Assembly (NCBI RefSeq): GCF_002795245.1
Contig: NZ_PGVG01000003.1
Span: forward strand, 186,001 to 250,000
DNA length: 64,000 nt
Reading direction: 5' to 3'
From: Bradyrhizobium forestalis
GTDB taxonomy: Bacteria > Pseudomonadota > Alphaproteobacteria > Rhizobiales > Xanthobacteraceae
Shown in pieces: positions 32,921-42,400 of this stretch; position 1 is the stretch's first letter; every line of letters begins with the position of its first letter. The position numbers were made by a program, and so were the translations under genes. The notes below the pieces were generated by a model. The model did no database searches, was not told the DNA's origin, and saw nothing but the letters and a program-made list of their open reading frames with translations.

Positions 32921-35212
32921 ATGACCACGAAATCGGTTCGTCCCTACCGTGAACCAGCCGGCGGCTGGGGCGCGCTCAAGGCCCTCAGCGAGGCGCTTCT
33001 GGTCCAACGCGTGCCGCTGAAGGGCGCGGCGACGCTGAGCAGGATGAACCAGCCGGAAGGCTTTGATTGCCCCGGCTGCGCATGGCCCGATCCGAAGCAC
33101 ACCTCGTCATTCGAATTCTGCGAGAACGGTGGCAAGGCGATCGCCTGGGAGGCAACCTCAAAGCGCTGCACTCCTGAATTCTTCGCCGAGCATACCGTCA
33201 CCGAGCTCGCGAGCTGGAGCGACTATGATCTCGAAATGGTCGGGCGGCTCACGCATCCGATGGCCTATGATGCCGCATCCGACCGCTATCTTCCGGTGGA
33301 ATGGAGCGATGCGTTCGACATGATCGGACGGGAGCTCAGGGCGTTGCCGGACCCGAACATGGCGGAGTTCTATACATCCGGGCGGACCTCGAACGAGGCA
33401 GCCTTCCTCTATCAGCTGTTCGTGCGCGAATACGGCACCAACAATTTCCCCGACTGCTCGAACATGTGCCATGAGGCGACCAGCGTCGGCCTGCCGCACT
33501 CGCTCGGGGTCGGCAAGGGCACCGTGCTGTTGGAGGATTTCGACAAGGCCGATTGCATCTTCATCTTCGGCCAGAATCCGGGCACCAACAGCCCGCGGAT
33601 GATGACCAGCCTGCGCAATGCGGCGCGCCGCGGCGCATCGATCATCTCGTTCAACCCGTTTCGCGAGCGTGCGCTGGAGCGATTCCAGGCGCCGCAGAGC
33701 CCGGTCGAGATGATCACGCTGTCGTCGACGGCGATCAGCTCAAAGCTGTTCCAGGTGCGGGTCGGCGGCGATGTCGCCGTCCTCAAGGGGATCATGAAGA
33801 TCCTGGTCGAAGCGGACGAGGCCGTCCGTGCCGCCGAGCAGCCGGAGATCCTGGACTGGGACTTCATTCGTGGTCACACCGTCGGCGTTGAAGCGCTGAT
33901 CGACGACCTCAAGCGCACGCAATGGCCCGACATCGAACGTCAGTCCGGCCTGACGCGCGAGGACATGGAGTATGCGGCCGGCGCCTATGTGAAGGCAGAG
34001 CGTGCCATCATCGTCTACGGCATGGGCATCACCCAGCACTGGCGCGGCGCGCACAACGTGCAGCAGATCGCCAATCTCGCGCTGCTGCGCGGCAATGTCG
34101 GGCGCGAAGGCGCCGGCGTCTGCCCGGTTCGCGGTCATTCCAACGTGCAGGGCGATCGCACCGTGGGGATCACCGAGGTTCCCACGGCGGACTTCCTCGA
34201 GCGCCTGGAGCAACGCTTCGGCTTCAAGCCGCCGTCCGCGCCGGGACACAACGTCGTCACCGCGCTGGAGGCCATGATCCGCGGCGAGGTGAAGGCCTTC
34301 TTCGCGATGGGCGGCAATTTCGCCGCAGCCATTCCGGACTGGCAGGCGACGCAGGCGGCCCTTGGCAAGCTCGATCTGACCGTCCATGTCTCGACCAAGC
34401 TCAACCGCAGCCACCTGATCCACGGCCGCGCCGCGCTGATCCTGCCATGCCTCGGACGCACCGAGGTCGACATTCAGGAAACAGGACCGCAGTCGATCAC
34501 GGTGGAGGACTCGATGTCGATGGTGCATGCGTCCGGCGGCCGCAACAAGCCTGCGTCGGAGCATCTCCGCAGCGAGGTCGCGATCATTGCCGGCGTCGCC
34601 AAGGCGACGCTGGGCGAACGCACGGTGGTCGACTGGGACGGCTTCGTTGCCGACTACGACCGGATCCGCGATGCGATCGAGGCGGTGTTCCCGATCTTCC
34701 AGGGCTACAATGCCCGTATTCGTGTCCCTGGCGGCTTTCACCTCACCTCGACGGCGCGCGAGCGGATCTGGGCGACGCCGTCGGGCAAGGCGAATTTCCT
34801 GGTCTTCCCGGGCTGCGGCGAAGATCCGCCGCAGAGTGATCCCGATTTCCTCTGGCTCACCACCATCCGCAGCCACGACCAGTACAACACCACGCTCTAC
34901 TCGATGTCCGACCGCTACCGCGGTGTGTTCGGCCAGCGGGACGTGGTCTTCCTTAGCGAGTATGAGCTGAAGAAGCGGGGACTAGCCGACGGCGATCGCG
35001 TCGACCTGATCACCGCATCGACCGATGGCGCCGAGCGGATCGTGCGCAACTTCCGCGTCGTGGCCTATGCGTTCCCGACCGGCTGCTGTGCGGCGTACTA
35101 TCCGGAGACCAATCCGCTGGTCCCGCTCTATGCCCGCGATCCTCTCAGCTTCACGCCGTCATATAAGGGCGTTCCGATCCGCCTGGTGCGCTCGGCTGCG
35201 ACCGGGGAATAG
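32921..35212 (+). CDS. FdhF/YdeP-family molybdopterin oxidoreductase
   Basis: A 763-residue molybdopterin oxidoreductase of the YdeP type, distantly related to formate dehydrogenase H. The N-terminus has CPGCAWPD (about residue 50), the short cysteine motif typical of this group instead of the full four-Cys [4Fe-4S] box. The putative Mo-ligand Cys is in SNMCHEATSVGL (about 187), and a C-terminal dinucleotide-binding domain begins near LWLTTIRSHDQYNTTLY. In E. coli YdeP is linked to acid resistance; the reaction is not established. No signal peptide, so cytoplasmic. The divergent bicupin, a possible formate producer, and FdhD nearby support a formate-related role by context only. Confidence 0.88.
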   Translation: MTTKSVRPYREPAGGWGALKALSEALLVQRVPLKGAATLSRMNQPEGFDCPGCAWPDPKHTSSFEFCENGGKAIAWEATSKRCTPEFFAEHTVTELASWSDYDLEMVGRLTHPMAYDAASDRYLPVEWSDAFDMIGRELRALPDPNMAEFYTSGRTSNEAAFLYQLFVREYGTNNFPDCSNMCHEATSVGLPHSLGVGKGTVLLEDFDKADCIFIFGQNPGTNSPRMMTSLRNAARRGASIISFNPFRERALERFQAPQSPVEMITLSSTAISSKLFQVRVGGDVAVLKGIMKILVEADEAVRAAEQPEILDWDFIRGHTVGVEALIDDLKRTQWPDIERQSGLTREDMEYAAGAYVKAERAIIVYGMGITQHWRGAHNVQQIANLALLRGNVGREGAGVCPVRGHSNVQGDRTVGITEVPTADFLERLEQRFGFKPPSAPGHNVVTALEAMIRGEVKAFFAMGGNFAAAIPDWQATQAALGKLDLTVHVSTKLNRSHLIHGRAALILPCLGRTEVDIQETGPQSITVEDSMSMVHASGGRNKPASEHLRSEVAIIAGVAKATLGERTVVDWDGFVADYDRIRDAIEAVFPIFQGYNARIRVPGGFHLTSTARERIWATPSGKANFLVFPGCGEDPPQSDPDFLWLTTIRSHDQYNTTLYSMSDRYRGVFGQRDVVFLSEYELKKRGLADGDRVDLITASTDGAERIVRNFRVVAYAFPTGCCAAYYPETNPLVPLYARDPLSFTPSYKGVPIRLVRSAATGE

Positions 35213-35236
35213 AGCCAAGCGCCGGAGACGTTGCGG

Positions 35237-36718
35237 TTACGTATCGCAGCGCGGCGAATCCACTGGAATGGAGACCGGCAGCGTGAACCAGAAGCGGGCT
35301 CCGCCCTGCGCGCCGCTGCCTTCCGAGCCGATCCGTCCTCCATGCGCTTCGACGATCGACCGGCAGATGGACAGTCCCATGCCCATCCCGCTCTCCTTGG
35401 TCGTGAAGAAGCTGTCGAACAGCCGATCGACATCTTCGGCGACGATGCCGGGACCGTTGTCCTCGACGGAGCAGCACAATGTCGACGCGTCCGGCATGAC
35501 CGTACTGATGACGATTCGACGATCGTCGTATCCAGCCTGCATCATCGCCTGCACCGCGTTGATGGCCAGATTGACGATCACTTGCTGGAGCTGGGTGCGG
35601 TCACCGAGCACCTGCGGCGCGCTCGGGTCGGGCCGGTGCACGATCGTCACCGCGTGGGATTCGAGCTCATGTCGGAGAAAGAGAAGCGCTTCGCGGATGA
35701 TTTCGTCAAATGACAGGAACGTCTGCTCGGCGGCCCTTCTGGAAGCCATTCCGCGAACACGTGCCACGATGTTTGCCGCCCGCTGCGCATCCACGACGAT
35801 GTTTTCGATGGTCTTGCGGACCTCGACGATATCGGGAGATGGCCTATTCAGCCAACGGAGTCCGGCGGCCCCATTGGTCGCGATAGCCGCGAGGGGCTGA
35901 TTGACTTCATGGGCGATCGACGCGGTGAGCTCGCCGAGCATCGAGACCCGCGCGGTATGCGCGAACTCGGCCTGCACCTGCTGCAGCTTCTGCTGGGCGC
36001 GAACACGCTGTGAGATGTCGATCGTGCCGACCAGGCTTATGTCGAGATCATTGATAGGGCCGACGCGCGCGGTCGTGAAGAGAACGTCGACGATGCGACC
36101 GTCCCACGTGACCATCCTGGTCTCTTCCTCGAAGTTCGTCTCGCCGCGATAGCGGGACTCCATCGCCCGTCGGAACGTATCGGGCCGTTCCTTCCAGGTG
36201 TCGGCCATGGAACGCCCGACAAAGTCTTCGACGCCTCCCCCGAACATCTGGATGGCTCGTTCGTTGGCCTCCTGAAACGAGAGCGCATCCATGCAGGTGC
36301 GGAGGAATTCGGGATGGCTGTCGAAATAGGCGCCGAGATCCTTGACGCCCTCGGCGCGCAATTTCCGAAAAAGCACGACCAGCCCGCTGGCGTCGAGCTG
36401 CCGGAGCGCGATCGGCATGCGGGTGAACAAATGGCGGTAACGCTGCTCGCTGCGCTCCAGCTCGACATGGGCCTTCTTCAGGGCCGTGATATCCATGATC
36501 GCGCCGACGAGCGTTAGCGAAGCGGCCAGAAAAGCGGCGAAAGCGATCGCCGTGAAATTGTCTCCGAGCAGTGAGCAGGCGAAGGACAGCAGGGTCAAAA
36601 CAAGGCTGCCCCAGGCCCACAGGAGAATGCGATCCTGTATTGTCTGGATCGGCAGCACGCGGCGCCACCATCGCTGGGGCTGTACGGGGTTAGAGCCATC
36701 CAGGCGCTCAGACGTCAT
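35237..36718 (-). CDS. PAS-containing hybrid-free sensor histidine kinase
   Basis: A 493-residue kinase. Two membrane helices (about 30-75) precede a PAS-like region with the segment RYRHLFTRMPIALRQ and then GVKDLGAYFDSHPEF (about 93-145), a further PAS fold ending in GTIDISQRVRAQ, a HisKA domain with phospho-His270 in SIAHEVNQPLAAI, and a HATPase with NLAINAVQAM and DNGPGI, plus GMGMGLSICRSIVEAHGG. This is the FixL/ThsT-like family common in Rhizobiales. It follows the RND pump gene by 90 nt in the same direction and has no response regulator beside it, so it is an orphan kinase. Convergent with ydeP. Confidence 0.9.
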   Translation of the reverse strand: MTSERLDGSNPVQPQRWWRRVLPIQTIQDRILLWAWGSLVLTLLSFACSLLGDNFTAIAFAAFLAASLTLVGAIMDITALKKAHVELERSEQRYRHLFTRMPIALRQLDASGLVVLFRKLRAEGVKDLGAYFDSHPEFLRTCMDALSFQEANERAIQMFGGGVEDFVGRSMADTWKERPDTFRRAMESRYRGETNFEEETRMVTWDGRIVDVLFTTARVGPINDLDISLVGTIDISQRVRAQQKLQQVQAEFAHTARVSMLGELTASIAHEVNQPLAAIATNGAAGLRWLNRPSPDIVEVRKTIENIVVDAQRAANIVARVRGMASRRAAEQTFLSFDEIIREALLFLRHELESHAVTIVHRPDPSAPQVLGDRTQLQQVIVNLAINAVQAMMQAGYDDRRIVISTVMPDASTLCCSVEDNGPGIVAEDVDRLFDSFFTTKESGMGMGLSICRSIVEAHGGRIGSEGSGAQGGARFWFTLPVSIPVDSPRCDT

Positions 36719-36808
36719 CCCGGAGATTTACCGCGGTGCGGAACGGCGCGTCTTTTGCGTTTTCACAGACATTGTCAAAACGCACGACGCTGCTGGTGTG
36801 GGAGCTTC

Positions 36809-39800
36809 TCAAACGGATTCGTGGCTCAATCCCGTCTCTGCCTCGGTCGTGGATGGTGTGGATGTCTCGGCCGCGTGCGGCTTGCGTCCGGTCAGCCAGT
36901 TGCCGAGCCGATCGAGATAGAGATAGACGACGGGCGTGGTGTAGAGCGTCAGGATCTGCGACAGCATCAGGCCTCCGACGATCGTGTAGCCGAGCGGCTG
37001 GCGCAGCTCCGCACCGGTACCGGAGCCGATCATCAGCGGCACGCCGCCGAGCAGCGCCGCCATCGTCGTCATCAGGATCGGGCGGAAGCGCAGCGTGCAG
37101 GCCTGGTAGATCGCTTCTTCTGGGCTGAGCCCATGCTGGCGCTCCACCTCGAGCGCGAAATCGACCAGCATGATGCCGTTCTTCTTGACGATGCCGATCA
37201 AGAGGATGATGCCGATGATGGCGATGACGCTGAGATCCATGTGGACGGCTAGCAGTAGCAATAGCGCGCCAATGCCGGCCGAAGGCAGGGTCGACAGGAT
37301 CGTGATCGGATGGATCAGGCTCTCATAGAGGACGCCGAGAATGATGTAGATCACGATCAGCGCCGCCTCGATCAACAGCGGCGTGCCCGATAGCGAGGAC
37401 TGGAAGGCCTGGGCATTGCCCTGGAACGAGGTCGACAGCGAGGCGGGCTTGCCGGTGTCCTTCTCGATCTTCTGGATTGCCGTCACCGCATCGCCCAGCG
37501 CGACGCCTGGCCGCAGGTTGAACGAGATCGTCACCGACGGAAACAGGCTCTGGTGATTGATCAGGATCGGCGCGGGCTTGATGACGGCGTGAACCAGCGT
37601 GCTGAGCGGGACCTGCTGGCCGGTGGCCGAGTTCAGGTAGATGTCCTTGAGCGCTTCAGGGCCGTACTGGAAGCGCGGATCGACCTCCATCACGACATGG
37701 TACTGGTTCAGCGAGGTGAACATGGTGGAGACGATGCGCTGGCCGAAGGCGTCGTCGAGCGCATTGTCGATCGTCGTGGGCAGGATGCCGAAGCTGGAGG
37801 CGACCTCGCGATTGACGGTGACCTCCAGCCTCGGACCGGAATTGGCCTGGTCGCTGGCGACGTCGGTGATGAGGTCGAGCGCGCGCAGCTTCTCCAGGAA
37901 GATCGCCGACCAGTGGGTGAGCTCGTTGGAATCCGCATCCGTCAGTGTGTACTGATATTGCGTCTTCGACAGGCGCGCCCCGATGGTGATGTCCTGCGCC
38001 GCCTGCATGTAGAGCGTGATGCCCTGGATATGGGCGAGCCGCGGGCGCAGCCGATCGATGATTTGGTCGGCGCTCGCCTTGCGCTCCGGCTTCGGCTTCA
38101 GGACGATGAAGATGCGCCCCTGGTTGAGCGTCGCGGTCGGGCCACCCGGACCGATATAGCTCGCCACCGACTGGATCGCCGGATCCTTCGACAGGATGTC
38201 GACGATAGCCTGCTGGCGTTCGGACATGGCGGGGAAGGAGATGTCCTGGGCGGCCTCGGTGATGCCGACGATCTGCCCGGTGTCCTGCTGCGGGAAAAAT
38301 CCCTTGGGAATGATCACATAGAGATATCCGGTCAACGCGACGGTCGAGAGCATCACGAGCAGCGTCACGAAGCGATGGCGCAGCACGACGCGCAAGCCCC
38401 GCGCATAGAGCGAAAGCAGGGCATCGAAGCCGCGCTCGAACAAGAGATAGAGCCGGCCGTGCTTCTTCCGCGAATCGTCCTTCAGCAGGCGGGCACACAT
38501 CATCGGCGTCAGGGTGAGCGAGATGACCAGCGACAGCAGCAGTGAGGCGGTGATGGTTACGGCGAATTCCTGGAACAGCTTGCCGACGTAACCGCCCATC
38601 AGGAACAGCGGGATGAACACCGCGATCAGCGACAGGGTGATGGAGACGATCGTGAAGCCGATCTCGGCGGAGCCTTTGAGCGCCGCCTCCATCGGCGTCA
38701 TGCCCTGCTCGAGATGGCGCACGATGTTCTCGATGACGACGACGGCATCGTCCACTACGAAGCCGACCGCGATCGACAAGGCCATCAGCGAGAGGTTGTC
38801 GAGGCTGTAGCCGAGCACGTAGAGGACCGCGAACGTTCCGATCAGCGCCAGGGGAACCGTGATCGCCGGGATGATTGTGGCCCAGAAATTCCGCAAGAAA
38901 AGAAATATGACCATCACCACCAAGGCGACCGTCAAGAGCAGCGTGAATTGCACGTCGGAAACGGCAGCGCGGATGGTGGCGGTGCGATCGGCTGCGATGG
39001 TCACCTTGATCGCGGGCGGAACGGAGGCTTGCAGTTGCGGCAGCAGCTTCTTGATGCGGTCGACCGTCTCGATGACGTTGGCGCCGGGGACGCGCTGGAC
39101 GGCCAGAATGATGGCGCGATCCTTGCCGTACCAGCCCGCCAGGAGATCGTTTTCGGGCGCCTCGATCGCGGTGCCGACGTCGCGGATCCGCACCGGCGAG
39201 CCGTTGCGATAGGCGATGATGAGGTCTTCGTAGGCGGAAGGCTTCAGCAGCTGGTCGTTGGTGTTCAGCGTGTAGGTGACGCGCGGGCTGTTGAGCGTGC
39301 CCTTCGGCAGATCGACATTGGCGCCGGCGATGACGTTGCGGACGTCCTCGAGGCCGATGCCGCGGGCGGCGAGTGCCTGCGGATTGACGCGAACACGGAT
39401 CGCGGGTTTCTGCTGGCCGCCGATGCCGACGAGGCCGACACCAGGCACTTGCGAAATCTTCGGCAGCAGGATGTTTTCGGCATAGGCGTCCACCGTCGTC
39501 AGCGGCAGCGAGTCCGACGTCAGCGCGATCAGCATGATCGGCGTCTCCGCGGGATTCACCTTCCGGATCGTCGGCGGGTAGGGGATGTTCGGCGGCAGGA
39601 AGGGGCTCGCGGCATTGATCGCGGCAAGCACGTCCACCGCCGCGCTGTCCACCGTCCGCGACAGCTCGAACTGCACCGTGAGCTGGGCGACGCCGAGCGC
39701 ACTGGACGAGGTGAGCTGCGTCACGCCGGGAATCTGGCTGAGCTGCTGCTCGAGCGGTGTGGCGAGGGACGAGGCGATGGTGCCTGGATCGGCGCCGGGC

Positions 39801-39952
39801 AGCTGCGCCGAGATCTGGATCGTCGGGTAATTGACGTTCGGCAGCGCACCGACCGGCAACAGTGGATAGGCCGCAAGGCCGCACAGCAGCAGGCCGGCCA
39901 TCAGCAGCGCGGTTGCAATCGGCCGCAGGATGAAGGGCGCGGAGAGGTTCAT
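36809..39952 (-). CDS. RND efflux transporter permease (MdtB/MdtC-like)
   Basis: A 1047-residue inner-membrane pump of the hydrophobe/amphiphile efflux family. Twelve membrane helices with two large periplasmic loops are apparent. Key features: N-terminal FILRPIATALLMAGLL, the porter-domain start PNVNYPTIQISAQLPGADP, and the proton-relay GFVVDDAVVVIENI in TM4, with a second half beginning near residue 520. The wording of the N-terminus resembles the MdtB/MdtC group, but only one pump gene is present. Its start overlaps the upstream membrane-fusion gene by 4 nt. An outer-membrane channel gene is not in the window. Confidence 0.94.
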   Translation of the reverse strand: MNLSAPFILRPIATALLMAGLLLCGLAAYPLLPVGALPNVNYPTIQISAQLPGADPGTIASSLATPLEQQLSQIPGVTQLTSSSALGVAQLTVQFELSRTVDSAAVDVLAAINAASPFLPPNIPYPPTIRKVNPAETPIMLIALTSDSLPLTTVDAYAENILLPKISQVPGVGLVGIGGQQKPAIRVRVNPQALAARGIGLEDVRNVIAGANVDLPKGTLNSPRVTYTLNTNDQLLKPSAYEDLIIAYRNGSPVRIRDVGTAIEAPENDLLAGWYGKDRAIILAVQRVPGANVIETVDRIKKLLPQLQASVPPAIKVTIAADRTATIRAAVSDVQFTLLLTVALVVMVIFLFLRNFWATIIPAITVPLALIGTFAVLYVLGYSLDNLSLMALSIAVGFVVDDAVVVIENIVRHLEQGMTPMEAALKGSAEIGFTIVSITLSLIAVFIPLFLMGGYVGKLFQEFAVTITASLLLSLVISLTLTPMMCARLLKDDSRKKHGRLYLLFERGFDALLSLYARGLRVVLRHRFVTLLVMLSTVALTGYLYVIIPKGFFPQQDTGQIVGITEAAQDISFPAMSERQQAIVDILSKDPAIQSVASYIGPGGPTATLNQGRIFIVLKPKPERKASADQIIDRLRPRLAHIQGITLYMQAAQDITIGARLSKTQYQYTLTDADSNELTHWSAIFLEKLRALDLITDVASDQANSGPRLEVTVNREVASSFGILPTTIDNALDDAFGQRIVSTMFTSLNQYHVVMEVDPRFQYGPEALKDIYLNSATGQQVPLSTLVHAVIKPAPILINHQSLFPSVTISFNLRPGVALGDAVTAIQKIEKDTGKPASLSTSFQGNAQAFQSSLSGTPLLIEAALIVIYIILGVLYESLIHPITILSTLPSAGIGALLLLLAVHMDLSVIAIIGIILLIGIVKKNGIMLVDFALEVERQHGLSPEEAIYQACTLRFRPILMTTMAALLGGVPLMIGSGTGAELRQPLGYTIVGGLMLSQILTLYTTPVVYLYLDRLGNWLTGRKPHAAETSTPSTTEAETGLSHESV

Positions 39953-41121
39953 GGGATCGCGTCTTGCACGGCGCTCTGCAGGTCGGCTTCCTGCGCGGCC
40001 TTGCCATGCAGCTGGCGGACGCGGCTGCCTTCCGTCAACCGGTACTGACCGTCGACCACGACGACGTCACCTGACTTCAGCCCCTGGTCGATCAGTGCCT
40101 GGCCATCGCTGATCTGTGCGACGTGAACGGGGCGCAAGGCGGCCGTCTGATCTGCGGACACGACGTAGACATAGCTGCCGTTCGGTCCCTGCTGCACGGC
40201 CGAGCCCGCGACAGTGAGCGCGTCCTTCTGAATCTCGAGCAGCAGGCGCGCGTTCACCAGCTGGCCCGGCCACAGCCGGTGCTCACGATTCGGAAACACC
40301 GCCTTGAGCTGGACGGTGCCGGTCGTCCCCGCGATCTCATTGTTGACCAGCAGCAGCGTGCCTTCGTCGAGCTTCATCTTGTTGTCCTGGCTGTAGGCGA
40401 TGACCTTCAGTGATCCCTTTGCGGCGTGCTCCTGGATCACCGGCAGGTCGGTCTGCGGCAGGGTGAACAGCAGCGAGATAGGCTCGATCTGCGTGACGAC
40501 GACCAGACCGTTGGGATCGGTCGGATGGATCACGTTGCCGATGTCGATCTGGCGCACGCCGGTGATGCCGGGGATGGCCGACGTCAGGCGCGTGTAGCTC
40601 AGCTGGACGTTGGCCTGATCGATCTGCGCCTGGTCGGCCGTCACGGCAGCCTTGAGCTGCGCCACCTGCGCCGTCTGCGTTTCGATCAGTTGCGGGGTCG
40701 CATAGCCCTTGTCGCCGAGCTGATTGTAGCGTGAGAGATTGGCCTCGGCATTCGCAAGCTGCGCCTGGTCCCTGTCGCGGTTGGCCGTCAGCTGCTCGAT
40801 CTGTGCCTGGTAAGGGCGCGGGTCGATCTGGGCGAGCAGGTCGCCGGCCTTGACGGTCTGTCCCTCGGTGAAGGCGATCTTGACGATCTGCCCCTGAATC
40901 TGGCTACGCACGACGTCGGTGTTGTAGGCGATCACGGTGCCGATGCCGCGCAGGTAGATCGGAACGTCCTTGCCGGTGACGGTGGCAGCGACGATCGGCA
41001 CGACGACCGGCACCGGCGCGGCGGCCACGGCCGGCCTGCGGTCGGTGCCGAAGAACCAGAGAGCTGCGCCGATCAGGATCGCGGCGAGCGCAACCAGTGC
41101 AATGGTGAGGTTCCGTTTCAC
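39949..41121 (-). CDS. RND periplasmic membrane-fusion protein (MdtA-like)
   Basis: A 390-residue HlyD/AcrA-family adaptor that joins the RND pump to an outer-membrane channel. A membrane anchor is at about residues 5-22, then lipoyl half-motifs (GQIVKIAFTEGQTVKAGDLLAQID), a coiled-coil hairpin (about 105-165), and beta-barrel domains. The frame is open to 41637, but the 172 extra codons are low-complexity and arginine-rich. GTG 41121 has AGGAAGGA 8 nt upstream and begins KRNLTIALVAL, so it is the likely start. Translationally coupled to the pump gene. Confidence 0.92.
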   Translation of the reverse strand: MKRNLTIALVALAAILIGAALWFFGTDRRPAVAAAPVPVVVPIVAATVTGKDVPIYLRGIGTVIAYNTDVVRSQIQGQIVKIAFTEGQTVKAGDLLAQIDPRPYQAQIEQLTANRDRDQAQLANAEANLSRYNQLGDKGYATPQLIETQTAQVAQLKAAVTADQAQIDQANVQLSYTRLTSAIPGITGVRQIDIGNVIHPTDPNGLVVVTQIEPISLLFTLPQTDLPVIQEHAAKGSLKVIAYSQDNKMKLDEGTLLLVNNEIAGTTGTVQLKAVFPNREHRLWPGQLVNARLLLEIQKDALTVAGSAVQQGPNGSYVYVVSADQTAALRPVHVAQISDGQALIDQGLKSGDVVVVDGQYRLTEGSRVRQLHGKAAQEADLQSAVQDAIP

Positions 41122-41141
41122 GGTAATGGTCCTTCCTGATC

Positions 41142-41669
41142 TCAGGGATTGCCGGAACCGCTGATTGAGCTCGTGCTGCCCATGGACGTAGGGCCGGGCA
41201 CCGGTACGGAGGGGCTGATTCCGCCGCCGCCGAGCTCGGTAGATCCGAGCGGAATCCCGACGCGTCCGACCGTCGATGTCGAAGGAGGCAACGGCGACTG
41301 AGTCGTCGTGCCGCTGGGGCAGCCGAGTGACGAGCTTCCGGAAAGCCCGCCGCCGTCGAACAGGGCTCCAGACGATCCGGCATTGTCGGATACGGCGCAG
41401 TTCGTCATCCCTTGCGAAGGATTGATTGGCGATATTCCGGGCGTTGCGATTTCGGTCGCGCCCAGCGGAATGCCTGCAGGCCGCGTCGAGCCCAGGTTGA
41501 GCGGCGAGGTTGCGGACATGCCGACGGAGGGCTGCGTCATCGGAAGCGTCATTTGCGCATTTGCTGCGACCGGGATCAGCCAGATCAGGCCAGTTGCGAG
41601 CGCCACGCCCAGATGCATCGATGCAAATCGGCGGCATCCGAACCTATTCGATGAGAGCTGTTCTCGCAT
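41142..41669 (-). CDS. Exported Ser/Pro/Gly-rich protein with an internal repeat, unknown function
   Basis: A 175-residue protein with a signal peptide ending near ANAQ (about residue 39). The mature part is low in complexity (Ser, Gly, Pro, Thr) and carries two related segments: AGIPLGATEIATPGISPI (about 65-82) and VGIPLGSTELGGGGISP (about 137-153). Two cysteines (TNCAVS and LGCPSG) could form a disulfide. GGAG lies 6 nt before ATG 41669. It is 20 nt upstream of the membrane-fusion gene and in the same direction, so it may be co-transcribed with the pump. No known family recognised. Confidence 0.7.
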   Translation of the reverse strand: MREQLSSNRFGCRRFASMHLGVALATGLIWLIPVAANAQMTLPMTQPSVGMSATSPLNLGSTRPAGIPLGATEIATPGISPINPSQGMTNCAVSDNAGSSGALFDGGGLSGSSSLGCPSGTTTQSPLPPSTSTVGRVGIPLGSTELGGGGISPSVPVPGPTSMGSTSSISGSGNP

Positions 41670-41787
41670 GGGCTGCTCCGGATCCTTTCATTTGCGCGGG
41701 ACGATAGGGAGCGGCCGGCGTGCCGGTATTCCCTGAACGCACGTCCCGCTGTCTGGCTGCACGATCGAAAGGGCGGTCCCTCCAGGA

Positions 41788-42147
41788 TCAATGGGGCCGC
41801 TTCTGAAGCAGCAGCGTTGCCTCGGACAGCTCCCGGCGGCATGTGGCGATGTCGTGGGAACGGTCGGCGGCGCGCGCGCGGTCGAGTGCATCGAGCGCGA
41901 GCTGTAGGTGCACTCCGCTTTGACCTTCCGCCTGCGCCAGCGACCGCGGCGTGGGCTGATGACCGCGCAGTGCATCGAGGCTCTCCGGGCCCCAGCCATG
42001 TACGCCGGCAATCTTCTCAATGGCTGCGTCCAGCTGTGCCTGAACATGCCCGATCGACCTCTCGCAAGACGCAGCACGAGCCGGGGATGCCGCCTCCAGG
42101 AGGATTATAGTGACAGCCGCAATCTGGATGAGTGAATTCGATGTCAT
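41788..42147 (-). CDS. Small exported helical protein, unknown function
   Basis: A 119-residue protein with a signal peptide (MTSNSLIQIAAVTIILLEAA, cleavage near ARAAS). The mature part is predicted helical with two cysteines (SCERSIG and ATCRREL) and many Gln, Ala and Leu residues. ATG 42147 has AAGGA 6 nt upstream; the longer frame to 42258 is unsupported. It lies in the same direction as, and 118 nt upstream of, the 41142-41669 gene. I recognise no family; it could be a periplasmic partner of the efflux operon. Confidence 0.65.
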   Translation of the reverse strand: MTSNSLIQIAAVTIILLEAASPARAASCERSIGHVQAQLDAAIEKIAGVHGWGPESLDALRGHQPTPRSLAQAEGQSGVHLQLALDALDRARAADRSHDIATCRRELSEATLLLQKRPH

Positions 42148-42400
42148 TCTCGATCCTTCGTGGCGGTAATGAACGTTTGTCTCGAATGACACAACCGATA
42201 CGCGCCGTCTTTCGCTTGCGAACGCTGGCCGTTTCGCATGCGCACGAGGTCGTGCCATCAGAGAAATCGGACGAGGGCTGGATCAGAACTGCGGCGGACA
42301 CTGCCCGGGCGTGCGAAGTGGCAAGGGCCGTTGTTTGCCGAAATACGTGAGCGAGCGGCCAACCTAGTGTCGCATCATTCCAACCCGGAGTGATCCCGAC

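Noticed and set aside
42132..42350. 72-codon plus-strand ORF before the exported hydrolase
   Set aside because: It overlaps the start region of the minus-strand small exported gene and has no good ribosome binding site or homology.
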